A DNA stretch of 64,000 nt from Planktothrix rubescens CCAP 1459/22 (GTDB lineage Bacteria > Cyanobacteriota > Cyanobacteriia > Cyanobacteriales > Microcoleaceae): contig LR882958.1 in the NCBI GenBank assembly GCA_904830895.1, positions 2,970,001 through 3,034,000 on the forward strand, given 5' to 3'. Below the pieces are notes generated by a model that did not search any database, was not told the origin of the DNA, and saw nothing but the letters and a program-made list of their open reading frames with translations. Made by a program: the position numbers and the translations under genes. Position 1 is the first letter of the stretch. Each line of letters starts with the position of its first letter. Below are positions 1-8,524 of the stretch, in pieces.

Positions 1-143
1 ATCTGAAAGCTGTACGTCCTGGATTGGGATTGCCACCTAAATATTATGATGTTCTAGTGGGGCAAGCAGTTAAGCAGGATATTCAAAGGGGTAAACCTGT
101 AACATGGGATTGCCTACAACAGCCAGATCGAGTACAACGATGA
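1..143 (+). CDS. C-terminal end of a sialic/pseudaminic acid synthase (NeuB/PseI family), partial
   Basis: Only the last 46 or so codons are in the window; the frame is open from base 1 to the TGA at 141-143. The peptide reads LKAVRPGLGLPPKYYD, then VGQAVKQDIQRGKPVTWD. This is the SAF/antifreeze-like C-terminal domain of NeuB/PseI enzymes, which condense phosphoenolpyruvate with an amino sugar to make nonulosonic acids. Members usually end with the pattern RPG-x-GL-x-PKYYD ... D-I-x-RG-x-P-x-x-WD, which matches. The gene lies directly upstream of glycan-type genes on the same strand, so it probably belongs to the same cluster. NeuB and PseI cannot be told apart from this fragment. Confidence 0.75.
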   Translation, partial: LKAVRPGLGLPPKYYDVLVGQAVKQDIQRGKPVTWDCLQQPDRVQR

Positions 144-161
144 GATTCTAGGAGACTTCGG

Positions 162-620
162 ATGGGTGTTTATGATTCACTGAATAATTGTGAAAGGGGT
201 AAAACTCTTTTTATTATTGGTGCGGGACCTCAAATTAATAAATTGTCAGATGAACAGATAAACTTTCTGGAAAATCAAGCTGCAATAGGCGTTAATCGTG
301 TTCAATATAAAATCAAGACTCGCTATTTTATATCAGCTTACCCCTCTGAAATCCTATTAGCCTTAAAAAAGATACCAGACTCATCTATTTTGATCCATAT
401 AAGACCTATAATGGAATATCTGTTTTTTAAACCCAATATTCTAACAATAAAACGAGAAGTTTTTGATAAAAACGTGGGATTGAATCGCTTTTTAGATGAA
501 ACCAATCCAGTAATTTTTACCAAAATGAATGTTGCTTTAGCTGCAACACATTTGGCTTTTATTTTAGGTGCTGCTTTGGTTAGAACAAGTAAAGTTAGAT
601 TTAGAAGCATACAAATCTAA
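162..620 (+). CDS. DUF115/MptE-like glycan-cluster protein, probably truncated by a frameshift
   Basis: The 152-residue product has a nucleotide-binding-like start, TLFIIGAGPQINKLS (about residues 15-29), and a late stretch NVALAATHLAFILGA. Both resemble the Rossmann-like DUF115/MptE-type proteins found in flagellin or surface-glycan modification clusters. The family normally continues after the last stretch with a strand such as KKIxFIGxE. Here the frame runs into RTSKVRFRSIQI and stops. In the +1 frame from about position 565, the text WLEQVKLDLEAYKSNQPFLD continues to a stop at 646-648. This looks like lost coding sequence, so a one-base frameshift is likely. The start has a purine-rich GGAGA 10 bases upstream. 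The family call is tentative. Confidence 0.5.
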   Translation: MGVYDSLNNCERGKTLFIIGAGPQINKLSDEQINFLENQAAIGVNRVQYKIKTRYFISAYPSEILLALKKIPDSSILIHIRPIMEYLFFKPNILTIKREVFDKNVGLNRFLDETNPVIFTKMNVALAATHLAFILGAALVRTSKVRFRSIQI

Positions 621-685
621 TCAACCTTTTCTAGACGGATCAAGTTAATCAATCTATCATGAACATTAAGGATTAGTAGTAAAGT

Positions 686-2212
686 ATGGAAATCAGTAAA
701 TTAGGCTTGAATGTATTTTATGGTCACTCTGAAATTATAAGAAATTATTGTGGCTATCCTGAAGAATTACCTTTACCCTTAGTGATTCAGCATGGAGGTT
801 CAGCATATTATAACCTTTTTGAAATAACAAACGAGTATTTATTTGATTATTGGGTGTGGAATGAAGAGGTTAAGGAAATGAATATCAAAGATCACGCCAT
901 TCCTCCTTATACGCTTCATGTTTTAGGAGCACCTTTTATTTATTTAGCCGATGAATTAAAACTCTCATTTACAGATATTGAAAGAAAAGGAACAATCGTA
1001 TTTCCTGGTCACTCTACACCCTGTTGCCCACTAATCAAAGACTTTGAAGAGTACGCGAACCAATTGGAAATCTTGCCAGATCAATTTCATCCTATTACTG
1101 TTTGTCTTCACCCTTATGATATATTTCAAAGCTTACATATCCCTTTTGAAAATAAGGGATTTACAGTTGTATCTTGTGTCCCCGATGTCATTACATATCA
1201 CCAAGAAATTGTTAACAATATAAATCTATTTTGGCAAATATATGAACAGTCTTATACATCTTCTTATTTAACGAATTTTATTCATTATTGTGCAGGAAAA
1301 AAATATGCTACATCCAATAGTTGGTCAACAGGTGCTTACTACTCTATGTACCTGGGTCTTCAATTTTTCTTTTATGGACAAAAGAACCAGTATGGACGAG
1401 GTGAGTATCCAGGCGCAACATCTGCAGATCTAGAATATTACCAAAAAATGGAAGCCCTTTTCAGTCTTAGCAATGATGGTCAAGTTGTAGATATTGAAAC
1501 TCAATGGGAAATTGCCTCAAAACGATTAGGGGTTGATCAAAAAATGGGAAGTAATGAGTTATATTCCTATTTAACTAACTTATATCAATCTCGACCCTAT
1601 GTAGAAGGATTAAGGCATAAATTTACGCTTCTGGCTGAAACTGAAGCACAGGTGCAAAACTTGCAAGCTCAACTTCAGGAATCTAGTGTTCAAATACAAG
1701 AAGTTAAAACCCAATTGCAGAGCATTGAATCCGAAAATAAACATTTAAAATCTCAACTGAATCAAGTTAAAACCTTGACAGAAATCTGCGAATTTCAACT
1801 TAAGAATTCTCAATTAAAAAGTGATGAATATTATGCTTTTCTTTCTAAAACTAGAAATGAATTAGGAAAACTGCAAAGTCTTTTAGATGTCAGCAGCGAG
1901 TTAGATATAGGTCTTGATAGCCAAGCCTTGGAACAATTACTATCGAATTACAAAGACTCTTTAGAGAAAGATTCAGGCAATCCTTTACATTATTATCAAT
2001 TAGGTAAAATTTGGATGCAAGCCAATTGTTTTGAAAACGCTATATCCTGTTATCGTAATGCTATTTTATTGGATAATAACCAACCCTCTTTTTATTCAGA
2101 ATTAGCTGAATCTTTAATTCAGTTAGGAGAGTTAAATGAGGCAGTTAGTTATTATCGTCATGCCATTCATCTAAAGTGGAGTTTAACTAAAAATCAACCT
2201 CACATTCCATAA
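686..2212 (+). CDS. Uncharacterised glycan-cluster protein with coiled coil and C-terminal TPR
   Basis: The 508-residue product has three parts. Residues 1 to about 300 form a globular domain I cannot assign; it contains LPLVIQHGG, VFPGHSTPCCPL and TVCLHPYD, and looks like a sugar-biosynthesis or transferase protein. About residues 305-400 are Gln/Glu/Lys-rich coiled coil. About residues 425-500 carry two TPR-like units (GNPLHYYQLGKIW, QPSFYSELAESLIQLGELNE). It lies 37 bases after the presumed frameshifted continuation of the previous gene, on the same strand. The start at 686 has only a weak purine stretch before it, so the true start could differ. Function unknown; a role in surface glycan assembly is inferred from neighbours only. 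Confidence 0.6.
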   Translation: MEISKLGLNVFYGHSEIIRNYCGYPEELPLPLVIQHGGSAYYNLFEITNEYLFDYWVWNEEVKEMNIKDHAIPPYTLHVLGAPFIYLADELKLSFTDIERKGTIVFPGHSTPCCPLIKDFEEYANQLEILPDQFHPITVCLHPYDIFQSLHIPFENKGFTVVSCVPDVITYHQEIVNNINLFWQIYEQSYTSSYLTNFIHYCAGKKYATSNSWSTGAYYSMYLGLQFFFYGQKNQYGRGEYPGATSADLEYYQKMEALFSLSNDGQVVDIETQWEIASKRLGVDQKMGSNELYSYLTNLYQSRPYVEGLRHKFTLLAETEAQVQNLQAQLQESSVQIQEVKTQLQSIESENKHLKSQLNQVKTLTEICEFQLKNSQLKSDEYYAFLSKTRNELGKLQSLLDVSSELDIGLDSQALEQLLSNYKDSLEKDSGNPLHYYQLGKIWMQANCFENAISCYRNAILLDNNQPSFYSELAESLIQLGELNEAVSYYRHAIHLKWSLTKNQPHIP

Positions 2213-2423
2213 AAATAAAATATTAGATGAATCGAAGGGAGATTTTTTCTCTTTGCGAAATAGGAAGGAAAATAGTTAAATTAGCTCAAGTTTACTCAAT
2301 TAGTTATCGCTCGGCTAATCTGTTGTAGATTTTAGTTCCAGAATATGCTAATCTTTTATAGGCTAGTAAAGCCTTTAACTTAGACTTCATCACTCCTTGT
2401 TCTCAACTCAACTCAGCTAAATT

Positions 2424-4679
2424 ATGACGGTTAGCAATTTTCAGCAAGCCAATCAACTTCTCCGAGATGGAAAGTTAGAGGATGCCGTGGCCATTTATCA
2501 AAAAGCAATCGATCAGAATCCTAACTTTTACCTGTCCCATCATAATTTAGGGGAAGTTCTCTGGAAATTTGGACGCTTAGAGGAGGCAGCTACAGCCTTT
2601 CAGAAGGCTATTGAGTTAAAACCGTCCGCAGCTTGGTCTTATTTTAACTTGGCACAGGTGTTAGAGCAGTTAGGGAGGAAAGAGGAATCGATCGCATCTT
2701 ACGAAAAAGCAAGTGAGTTAAATCCACAACTGCTCAGTCTGCGACAAAAGTTAGAGGCTTCGCTGATTAACGATCAACCTGTAATACCTGATGAAGATAT
2801 TGCCCTACTTTACCCCCTGGCTGAATATCAAAAATTAGAACTAACTCAATTAACAATTCAGCCGAGAAACAAGCCCAAACTTACCAATGATGTTCGTTTA
2901 ATTGCTTATTATCTTCCACAATTTCACCCAATTCCAGAAAATGATTTATGGTGGGGTAAAGGTTTTACGGAATGGACAAATGTTAGCCGTGCAAAACCCT
3001 TATTTGAAGGTCATTATCAGCCCCACATTCCTGCAGAATTGGGTTTTTATGATTTACGTCTTCCTGAAGTTCGAGAAGCTCAAGCTGAACTAGCCAAAAA
3101 ATATGGAATTTATGGCTTCTGTTATTATTACTATTGGTTTGCAGGAAAGCGCCTATTACATCGACCGATTGATGAAGTTGTTGCCAGTAAAAAACCTGAC
3201 TTTCCCTTCTGCATCTGCTGGGCTAATGAAAATTGGACAAGACGATGGGATGGACTAGCCCATGAAGTCTTGATTGCACAAGATCACTCATTAGAACAAA
3301 ATCAAGTTTTTGCTGAAAGCATTGTTCATATTTTAAGAGATGAGCGATATATTCGCATCAATGGTGCTCCTTTACTGATTGTTTATCGAAGCGATATTTT
3401 ACCAGATCCGATTCGCACAACAGAACTCTGGAGAAAGATATTTAAACAACAGGGAGTTGGAGAAGTTCATTTAGCGATTGCGATTACTTGTTTTTCAGGA
3501 ATAGTTGATCCAACTCAATTGGGCTTTGACTCTGCTGTGCAGTTTCCCCCTCATGGAATACCGGCAAAGGAATTGACACCACCTGAAACCATAGTTTCAG
3601 ATTTTTCAGGTCATTTCTATGATTATCCAGATGCAGTCATCAATGCCGTTGCAGATGCAATGCCTGATTTTAAATTTTTTCCAGGAGCAATGACATCTTG
3701 GGATAACACAGCCAGACGGAAAAGTGGAGCCCATGCTTTTTTAAATTTCCATCCAGATTGGTATGAATTATGGTTACGCGGTTCTATTGAAAAAGCCAAA
3801 CATTGTTCTTCAGGTGATGAACAATTAGTATTTATTAATGCTTGGAATGAATGGGCAGAAGGAGCGCATCTTGAGCCTGATACGAAGTTTGGACATGGCT
3901 ATCTGATGGCAACCTCTAGGGCTTTAGAGGGGAACACGGGTTGGAAAACAATTCTGAATTTATTGAGGTATTTTCCCTATAAAACACCTGATTGGATCAA
4001 TCAATATCTTGATCAATTAGAAGACAGGATTTTCTCACAAGACAGGTCATTAAAAGCCCTTGCTAAAATTGTAGAAACAGTAGGTGTACCTCAAGAAATT
4101 ATTTCTTTTTCAGTTCCTTCAGGACTGTATTGGAATATAGAGTCATTTCCTCTTGATGTAGATGTTTATATGACTTCTATCATTTTTAAGGGCTGGATAT
4201 TGAATGAAAAGATCCCTATTAAGTGTGTTGAAATTTTATCAAAAGATCGTTTGGTGCAAAGAACTCCCGTTGATCAACAGCGCCTAGACGTAGCAAAAGT
4301 TCACTCAACCATTCCAGGAGCAGAAAATAGCGGTTTTCTCACCAAGGTTAAAAACCCCGAATTTAAATCTGACACAGAGTTTAAATTACAGGCTGTTTTA
4401 GAAGATAATACTTGTATTCCTTTGGCACTGATTCCCTTTAAATCCGGTTTCCAACTCCTAGGAATTGACAACCTTGAACAAACCTTGTTAGAATCCGAAG
4501 ATTGGCAACTTGTATTAAATCTGCTGCGAAGGATAACGATTGAAAGTGATGTTTATCGTTGGCATCTTTTAGAGGAGTTAGAAAAGAATATTCAAGCTAA
4601 GGAAGATTTAATTAAGGTAATGTCGGATTTTTTAGGTAAAATTTCTTCTGAATGTTTGATTGATTGGGGTATAGACTAA
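2424..4679 (+). CDS. TPR protein with WbsX-like (GH99-like) glycan domain and C-terminal GW-module
   Basis: Residues 1-115 are three TPR units (for example NPNFYLSHHNLGEVLWKFGR). About residues 155-500 match the WbsX/glycoside-hydrolase-99-like domain of O-antigen clusters, with the signatures IAYYLPQFHPIPEND, WWGKGFTEW, ICWANENWTRRWDG and FINAWNEWAEG. About residues 590-680 form a small module (FKGWIL ... QRLDVAKVHS ... NSGF) that recurs in three other proteins of this cluster. The product is probably a cytoplasmic glycan-processing or transferase enzyme; the exact reaction of WbsX domains is not established. The 211-base gap upstream shows no clear motif. The call rests on strong WbsX motifs. 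Confidence 0.82.
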   Translation: MTVSNFQQANQLLRDGKLEDAVAIYQKAIDQNPNFYLSHHNLGEVLWKFGRLEEAATAFQKAIELKPSAAWSYFNLAQVLEQLGRKEESIASYEKASELNPQLLSLRQKLEASLINDQPVIPDEDIALLYPLAEYQKLELTQLTIQPRNKPKLTNDVRLIAYYLPQFHPIPENDLWWGKGFTEWTNVSRAKPLFEGHYQPHIPAELGFYDLRLPEVREAQAELAKKYGIYGFCYYYYWFAGKRLLHRPIDEVVASKKPDFPFCICWANENWTRRWDGLAHEVLIAQDHSLEQNQVFAESIVHILRDERYIRINGAPLLIVYRSDILPDPIRTTELWRKIFKQQGVGEVHLAIAITCFSGIVDPTQLGFDSAVQFPPHGIPAKELTPPETIVSDFSGHFYDYPDAVINAVADAMPDFKFFPGAMTSWDNTARRKSGAHAFLNFHPDWYELWLRGSIEKAKHCSSGDEQLVFINAWNEWAEGAHLEPDTKFGHGYLMATSRALEGNTGWKTILNLLRYFPYKTPDWINQYLDQLEDRIFSQDRSLKALAKIVETVGVPQEIISFSVPSGLYWNIESFPLDVDVYMTSIIFKGWILNEKIPIKCVEILSKDRLVQRTPVDQQRLDVAKVHSTIPGAENSGFLTKVKNPEFKSDTEFKLQAVLEDNTCIPLALIPFKSGFQLLGIDNLEQTLLESEDWQLVLNLLRRITIESDVYRWHLLEELEKNIQAKEDLIKVMSDFLGKISSECLIDWGID

Positions 4680-4729
4680 AACTCTGGCTACAATAAAATG
4701 TTGATTGTAAATCTTTGGTGATAATTCCC

Positions 4730-5605
4730 ATGCAGAAAATTTCTCAAAATCCACTGATTTCTGTTATTATTCCTTGCTACAAACATGAAAAGTTTGTTGA
4801 AAGGTGTCTTAACTCAGTTGCTGCTCAAACTTATGACAATATAGAGGTGATCATTGTTGATGATTGTTCTCCTGATAATTCTGTCAAAAAAATTGAGCAG
4901 GTTATTAACAGTAAAAGCTGGATTGCTAAGTTTGATAATCGCACAAAATTTTACCCATTTAATCAGAATCAAGGTGCTCATAATGCCATTAATCACGGGA
5001 TCAAACAATCTACTGGTGAATTAATTGCAATTCTGAACTCAGATGATTTGTATCATCAGGACAGACTTTCACGCATTGTTGAGGTTATGCAAAATCAAGA
5101 CCATCAATTTGTTTTTAGTCGGGTTCAATATATTGATGATAATGATACAATTATCACTGACTCTCATGACATGGCTCAATCTTACTTCCGAGCACAAAAA
5201 AATATCAAGCTGAAGCAATTTCCTTCCTTGGGATTTGCTTGCTTATCATTTAGCATCAGTATATCGACAGGAAACTTTGTTTTTAGTAAAGCCCTTTATA
5301 ATGCTTTGGGTGCTTTTAAAGATTATCGATATTGCCATGATTGGGATTTTTTACTTCGAGCTTTAGTTCATACTGAACCATTCTTTTTAGAGGAAGATCT
5401 ATATTACTATCGGTTTCACGGCAAGAACACCTTTGAATCTTTGCAAGCTATTGGCCCGATAGAATCAGCCGAACTTCTCAGAAACTTTTTTTCCCAAGTC
5501 CAATTAAAACCTACTCCTAACCCTATTGCGCCGTCACCTTTAAACTGGCCAGGTTTCTTTGAGCTTTTTGTTCGATGGTATGGTTTAGAGCGTTTTTTAC
5601 AGTAG
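4730..5605 (+). CDS. Family 2 glycosyltransferase
   Basis: The GT-A fold N-terminus is clear: PLISVIIPCYKHEKFVERCL, then IEVIIVDDCSPD, then LIAILNSDDLYHQDRL, in which NSDD replaces the usual DXD metal-binding motif. A conserved HDWDFLLRAL follows near residue 205, typical of the acceptor/catalytic loop. Such enzymes move a sugar from a nucleotide donor onto a growing glycan at the cytoplasmic membrane. I chose ATG 4730 (MQKISQNPLIS); the frame is open from TTG at 4715, but that adds only five residues. It sits 50 bases after the WbsX gene. Its 3' end has left a copy-like scar near 6946-6972. Confidence 0.87.
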   Translation: MQKISQNPLISVIIPCYKHEKFVERCLNSVAAQTYDNIEVIIVDDCSPDNSVKKIEQVINSKSWIAKFDNRTKFYPFNQNQGAHNAINHGIKQSTGELIAILNSDDLYHQDRLSRIVEVMQNQDHQFVFSRVQYIDDNDTIITDSHDMAQSYFRAQKNIKLKQFPSLGFACLSFSISISTGNFVFSKALYNALGAFKDYRYCHDWDFLLRALVHTEPFFLEEDLYYYRFHGKNTFESLQAIGPIESAELLRNFFSQVQLKPTPNPIAPSPLNWPGFFELFVRWYGLERFLQ

Positions 5606-5648
5606 TTGAGAGAGTTTTATTAATTCAATCTAAAATGGAGGTATAGCA

Positions 5649-6887
5649 ATGTTTACAGTAATCAAGAAAATAATCAATTTCCCAAACAAATTTGAGAGAA
5701 AAATCTTTGGATATAATATCGAAAGTCCCAATTTAGAATATTCTACCAATGTTGCAGAAGTGTTCTTATCGGGCTGGGTGTTACCGAGAGAGGAGAAAGA
5801 AGCACAGATTGTAGTTGAAGGCATCGGTGTCATGAAAACCTTCCCTTGCGATCTCCAGAGAGACGATGTTACAAAAACTATTCTAGGAGAAATAAATCCA
5901 AATATAAAATGTGGTTTTCAGATCAAGTGGATTCACACAGGGATATTTAACATATCTTTTGTAATCGAAGGTGAAAAAATGTTGGTAGCTGAGATTGAAA
6001 TTAAGTCTGCGTTTATAGACATCGTAAATCAAGAGTTATACAAAATAGAAAATTCACTTAGGTATTCCACTTCACGAGATGAATTATTTCAGCAACTGCG
6101 CTACTGTCTTGGCTTAGATGATTTCGGTATGCTTCTTTGGTCTATGCCAAATATGGCCTACCCAAAAATGTCAAAGATTCTTCCCAAAATGGCGACGAAT
6201 GAAGTCCAGTTAAGCTGGACAGGGAGTTCGGGAATAGACTTGCTAACACAAACCACAGCTTTCGTTCGCTCAGTCGCTCATAACTTTTGTAAATTTTATG
6301 GAAATACTTTAGATAATCAATCAATTTTAGACTTTGGTTGCGGATATGGGCGCATTGCCCGTTTAATGTATTATTTCACCAATTCTGAAAACTTTTTTGG
6401 GGTTGATCCTTGGGACAGGTCGATAGAGATATGTCGCTCGGATGGACTTGAGAGAAATTTCTTCTTATCCGATTATCTTCCGGTGGGTCTTCCAACGGGT
6501 TCGAGGAAATTTTCTCTTATTTACGCATTTTCTGTATTTACGCATCTTTCTGAGCGGGCAACTGTTAGAGCAATTGAAACACTGCTTCAACATTTAGAAT
6601 CAAGCGGACTTTTGGTTATAACAATTAGGCCTGTTGAATACTGGAATATCGACCAAAATGCTCGACGGCTTAGTGTGGTTGACCAACTAATTTCCTCACA
6701 CAAACAAAATGGATTTTCTTTTTTACCTCATCCTAGACCAGCAGTTGATGGCGACATTACCTATGGGGACACATCAATGAGCTTGAATTGGATCAAAGCA
6801 ACATTCCCGAAAGCAGAGATTGTGGGAGTTGATCGTTCCCTTTCTGACCCGTTCCAACTTTATGTTTTTCTTCGGCACTTGAGTTAG
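5649..6887 (+). CDS. GW-module plus SAM-dependent methyltransferase
   Basis: Residues 1-115 form the cluster's shared module: FLSGWVLPRE, then QRDDVTKT, then CGFQIKW. About residues 215-412 are a class I methyltransferase with motif I ILDFGCGYGRIARL near residue 226, an acidic FFGVDPWD, and LIYAFSVFTHL as motif IV. A good GGAGG lies 9 bases before ATG 5649. The first 355 bases are nearly identical in DNA to two copies inside the sulfotransferase downstream (7680 and 8079), which points to recent duplication. A sugar or glycan methyltransferase is the natural reading from context; the substrate is unknown. Confidence 0.75.
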   Translation: MFTVIKKIINFPNKFERKIFGYNIESPNLEYSTNVAEVFLSGWVLPREEKEAQIVVEGIGVMKTFPCDLQRDDVTKTILGEINPNIKCGFQIKWIHTGIFNISFVIEGEKMLVAEIEIKSAFIDIVNQELYKIENSLRYSTSRDELFQQLRYCLGLDDFGMLLWSMPNMAYPKMSKILPKMATNEVQLSWTGSSGIDLLTQTTAFVRSVAHNFCKFYGNTLDNQSILDFGCGYGRIARLMYYFTNSENFFGVDPWDRSIEICRSDGLERNFFLSDYLPVGLPTGSRKFSLIYAFSVFTHLSERATVRAIETLLQHLESSGLLVITIRPVEYWNIDQNARRLSVVDQLISSHKQNGFSFLPHPRPAVDGDITYGDTSMSLNWIKATFPKAEIVGVDRSLSDPFQLYVFLRHLS

Positions 6888-6945
6888 CGAAAAGTCACTT
6901 AGGCTTTAAAATGCGTGATCTGAACACATCATTATCGCCTAAGTC

Positions 6946-6990
6946 GATTTAGAGGAATATCTATATTACTATCGGTCTGCTATAGCGGGA
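6946..6990 (+). other. Scar resembling the 3' part of the upstream glycosyltransferase gene
   Basis: The bases from about 6946 to 6972 match the glycosyltransferase coding stretch near 5388-5410, and encode LEEYLYYYR in place of LEEDLYYYR. The frame ends at a TAA about 20 bases later. It lies between the methyltransferase stop and the sulfotransferase start, so it looks like a leftover of a duplicated block holding the end of the glycosyltransferase. Confidence 0.5.
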
Positions 6991-6998
6991 TATAACTA

Positions 6999-8477
6999 AT
7001 GGCAATTTTATGTGAAGAAATAAATTTACTGTTTATCTGTGTTCCAAAAGCAGGAAGTTCATCCCTTGAAAATTTTTTGATTAGTAACTTTGGTGGGAAA
7101 CAGGTTCTCACAGATCATATTTGGGATGATGATGGTAAGACCATTTTGGTGGACTATAGACATATTAATATCAAAGAGATAATATCACATAGATTATTAA
7201 CCTTAGCTCAACTTGAGCAAATGAAGATATTAGTAGTCACGAGAAATCCTTTTGATTGGGTTGTGTCACGTTATGTATTTATTGTGAACTGCTATCAGAG
7301 ACTTAAACAAGAGGGAGAAAAAGCACCCGATTGGATTACTGCTAGAGAACATAGGCTAACCGAAATAGCTAGTATGAATTTTGATGAATATGTTGCCCAT
7401 GATTTCAATAACCAAAATAGATCAGTATATGGTCTATTCATTGAAGGTATAGATGAAGGGAAAGTAGAAGTTGTCAAACTTGAGCAATTAGATATTGAGG
7501 TTGAAAGAATTTTTCAAGAATTAGGAGTTGAATTATTTCACCACATACCACACTATAATAAGACAGAAGGCAAAAAAACGGATTTTAGATTATATTACAG
7601 CAATAAATCAAGGCAAATTATAGAACAATCTTTTGCTAGGGATTTTGAGCGTCTCGGTTATTCTTTTGATGATATAACAATGTTTACAATAATCAAGAAA
7701 ATAATCAATTTCCCAAACAAATTTGAGAGAAAAATCTTTGGATATAATATTGACAGTCCCAATTCAGAATATTCTACCAATGTTGCAAAAGTGTTCTTAG
7801 CGGGCTGGGTGTTACCGAGAGAGGGGAAAGAAGCACAGATTGTGGTTGAAGGCAGTGGTGTTATGGAAACCTTCCCTTGCGATGTCCAGAGAGACGATGT
7901 TACAAAAACTATTCTAGGAGAAATAAATCCCAATATAAAATGTGGTTTTCAGATCAAGTGGATTCACACAGGGATATTTAACATATCTTTTGTAATCGAA
8001 TGTGAAAAAATGTTGATGGCTGAAATTCATATCCAGCCTGAGATTGATTCAAGTGACTTGTCAATAGATGATATAACAATGTTTACAATAATCAAGAAAA
8101 TAATCAATTTCCCAAACAAATTTGAGAGGAAAATCTTTGGATATAATATTGACAGTCCCAATTCAGAATATTCTACCAATGTCACAGAAGTGTTCTTAAC
8201 GGGCTGGGTTTTACCGAGAGAGGAGAAAGAAGCACAGATTGTGGTTGAAGGTAGTGGTGTTATGGAAACCTTCCCTTGCGATGTCCAGAGAGACGATGTT
8301 ACAAAAACTATTCTAGGAGAAATAAATCCCAATATAAAATGTGGTTTTCAGATCAAGTGGATTCACACAGGGATATTTAACATATCTTTTGTAATCGAAG
8401 GTGAAAAAATGTTGATGGCTGAAATTCATATCCACCCTGAGATTGATTCAAGTGACTCGTCCCTGCATAAGTTATAA
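6999..8477 (+). CDS. Sulfotransferase-family protein with two tandem GW-modules
   Basis: Residues 1-225 are a sulfotransferase domain. FICVPKAGSSSLENF (12-26) is the 5'-phosphosulfate-binding loop and VVTRNPFDWVVSRY (79-92) the 3'-phosphate-binding segment. Such enzymes move sulfate from PAPS onto sugars. Residues from 228 and from 361 start two nearly identical 133-residue copies of the cluster module (GWVLPRE ... QRDDVTKT ... CGFQIKW), each beginning with an internal Met-Phe-Thr like the start of the 5649 gene. The pattern suggests that a separate module gene was joined in frame to the sulfotransferase and then doubled. The junctions read DDITMFTIIKK both times. Confidence 0.78.
   Translation: MAILCEEINLLFICVPKAGSSSLENFLISNFGGKQVLTDHIWDDDGKTILVDYRHINIKEIISHRLLTLAQLEQMKILVVTRNPFDWVVSRYVFIVNCYQRLKQEGEKAPDWITAREHRLTEIASMNFDEYVAHDFNNQNRSVYGLFIEGIDEGKVEVVKLEQLDIEVERIFQELGVELFHHIPHYNKTEGKKTDFRLYYSNKSRQIIEQSFARDFERLGYSFDDITMFTIIKKIINFPNKFERKIFGYNIDSPNSEYSTNVAKVFLAGWVLPREGKEAQIVVEGSGVMETFPCDVQRDDVTKTILGEINPNIKCGFQIKWIHTGIFNISFVIECEKMLMAEIHIQPEIDSSDLSIDDITMFTIIKKIINFPNKFERKIFGYNIDSPNSEYSTNVTEVFLTGWVLPREEKEAQIVVEGSGVMETFPCDVQRDDVTKTILGEINPNIKCGFQIKWIHTGIFNISFVIEGEKMLMAEIHIHPEIDSSDSSLHKL
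7680..8477 (+). repeat. Tandem 399-bp coding repeat (two units), third copy at 5649-6003
   Basis: Unit 1 runs from 7680 to 8078 and unit 2 starts at 8079, so the period is exactly 399 bases (133 codons) and the frame is kept. The two units differ at only a few positions. The first 355 bases of the gene at 5649 are a third, slightly more diverged copy. Shadow open frames on the minus strand repeat in step with this and are not genes. Confidence 0.9.
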
Positions 8478-8524
8478 TTCAAGTCGATCTAATCCCCTAG
8501 ATATAAGGCTCAAAAAGACAAAAA

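Noticed and set aside
7658-8332. Two similar open frames on the minus strand (7658-7933 and 8027-8332), and a third at 5630-5833
   Set aside because: They are the antisense shadow of the 399-bp coding repeat; their likeness follows from the DNA repeat, while the plus-strand frame carries the conserved motifs.
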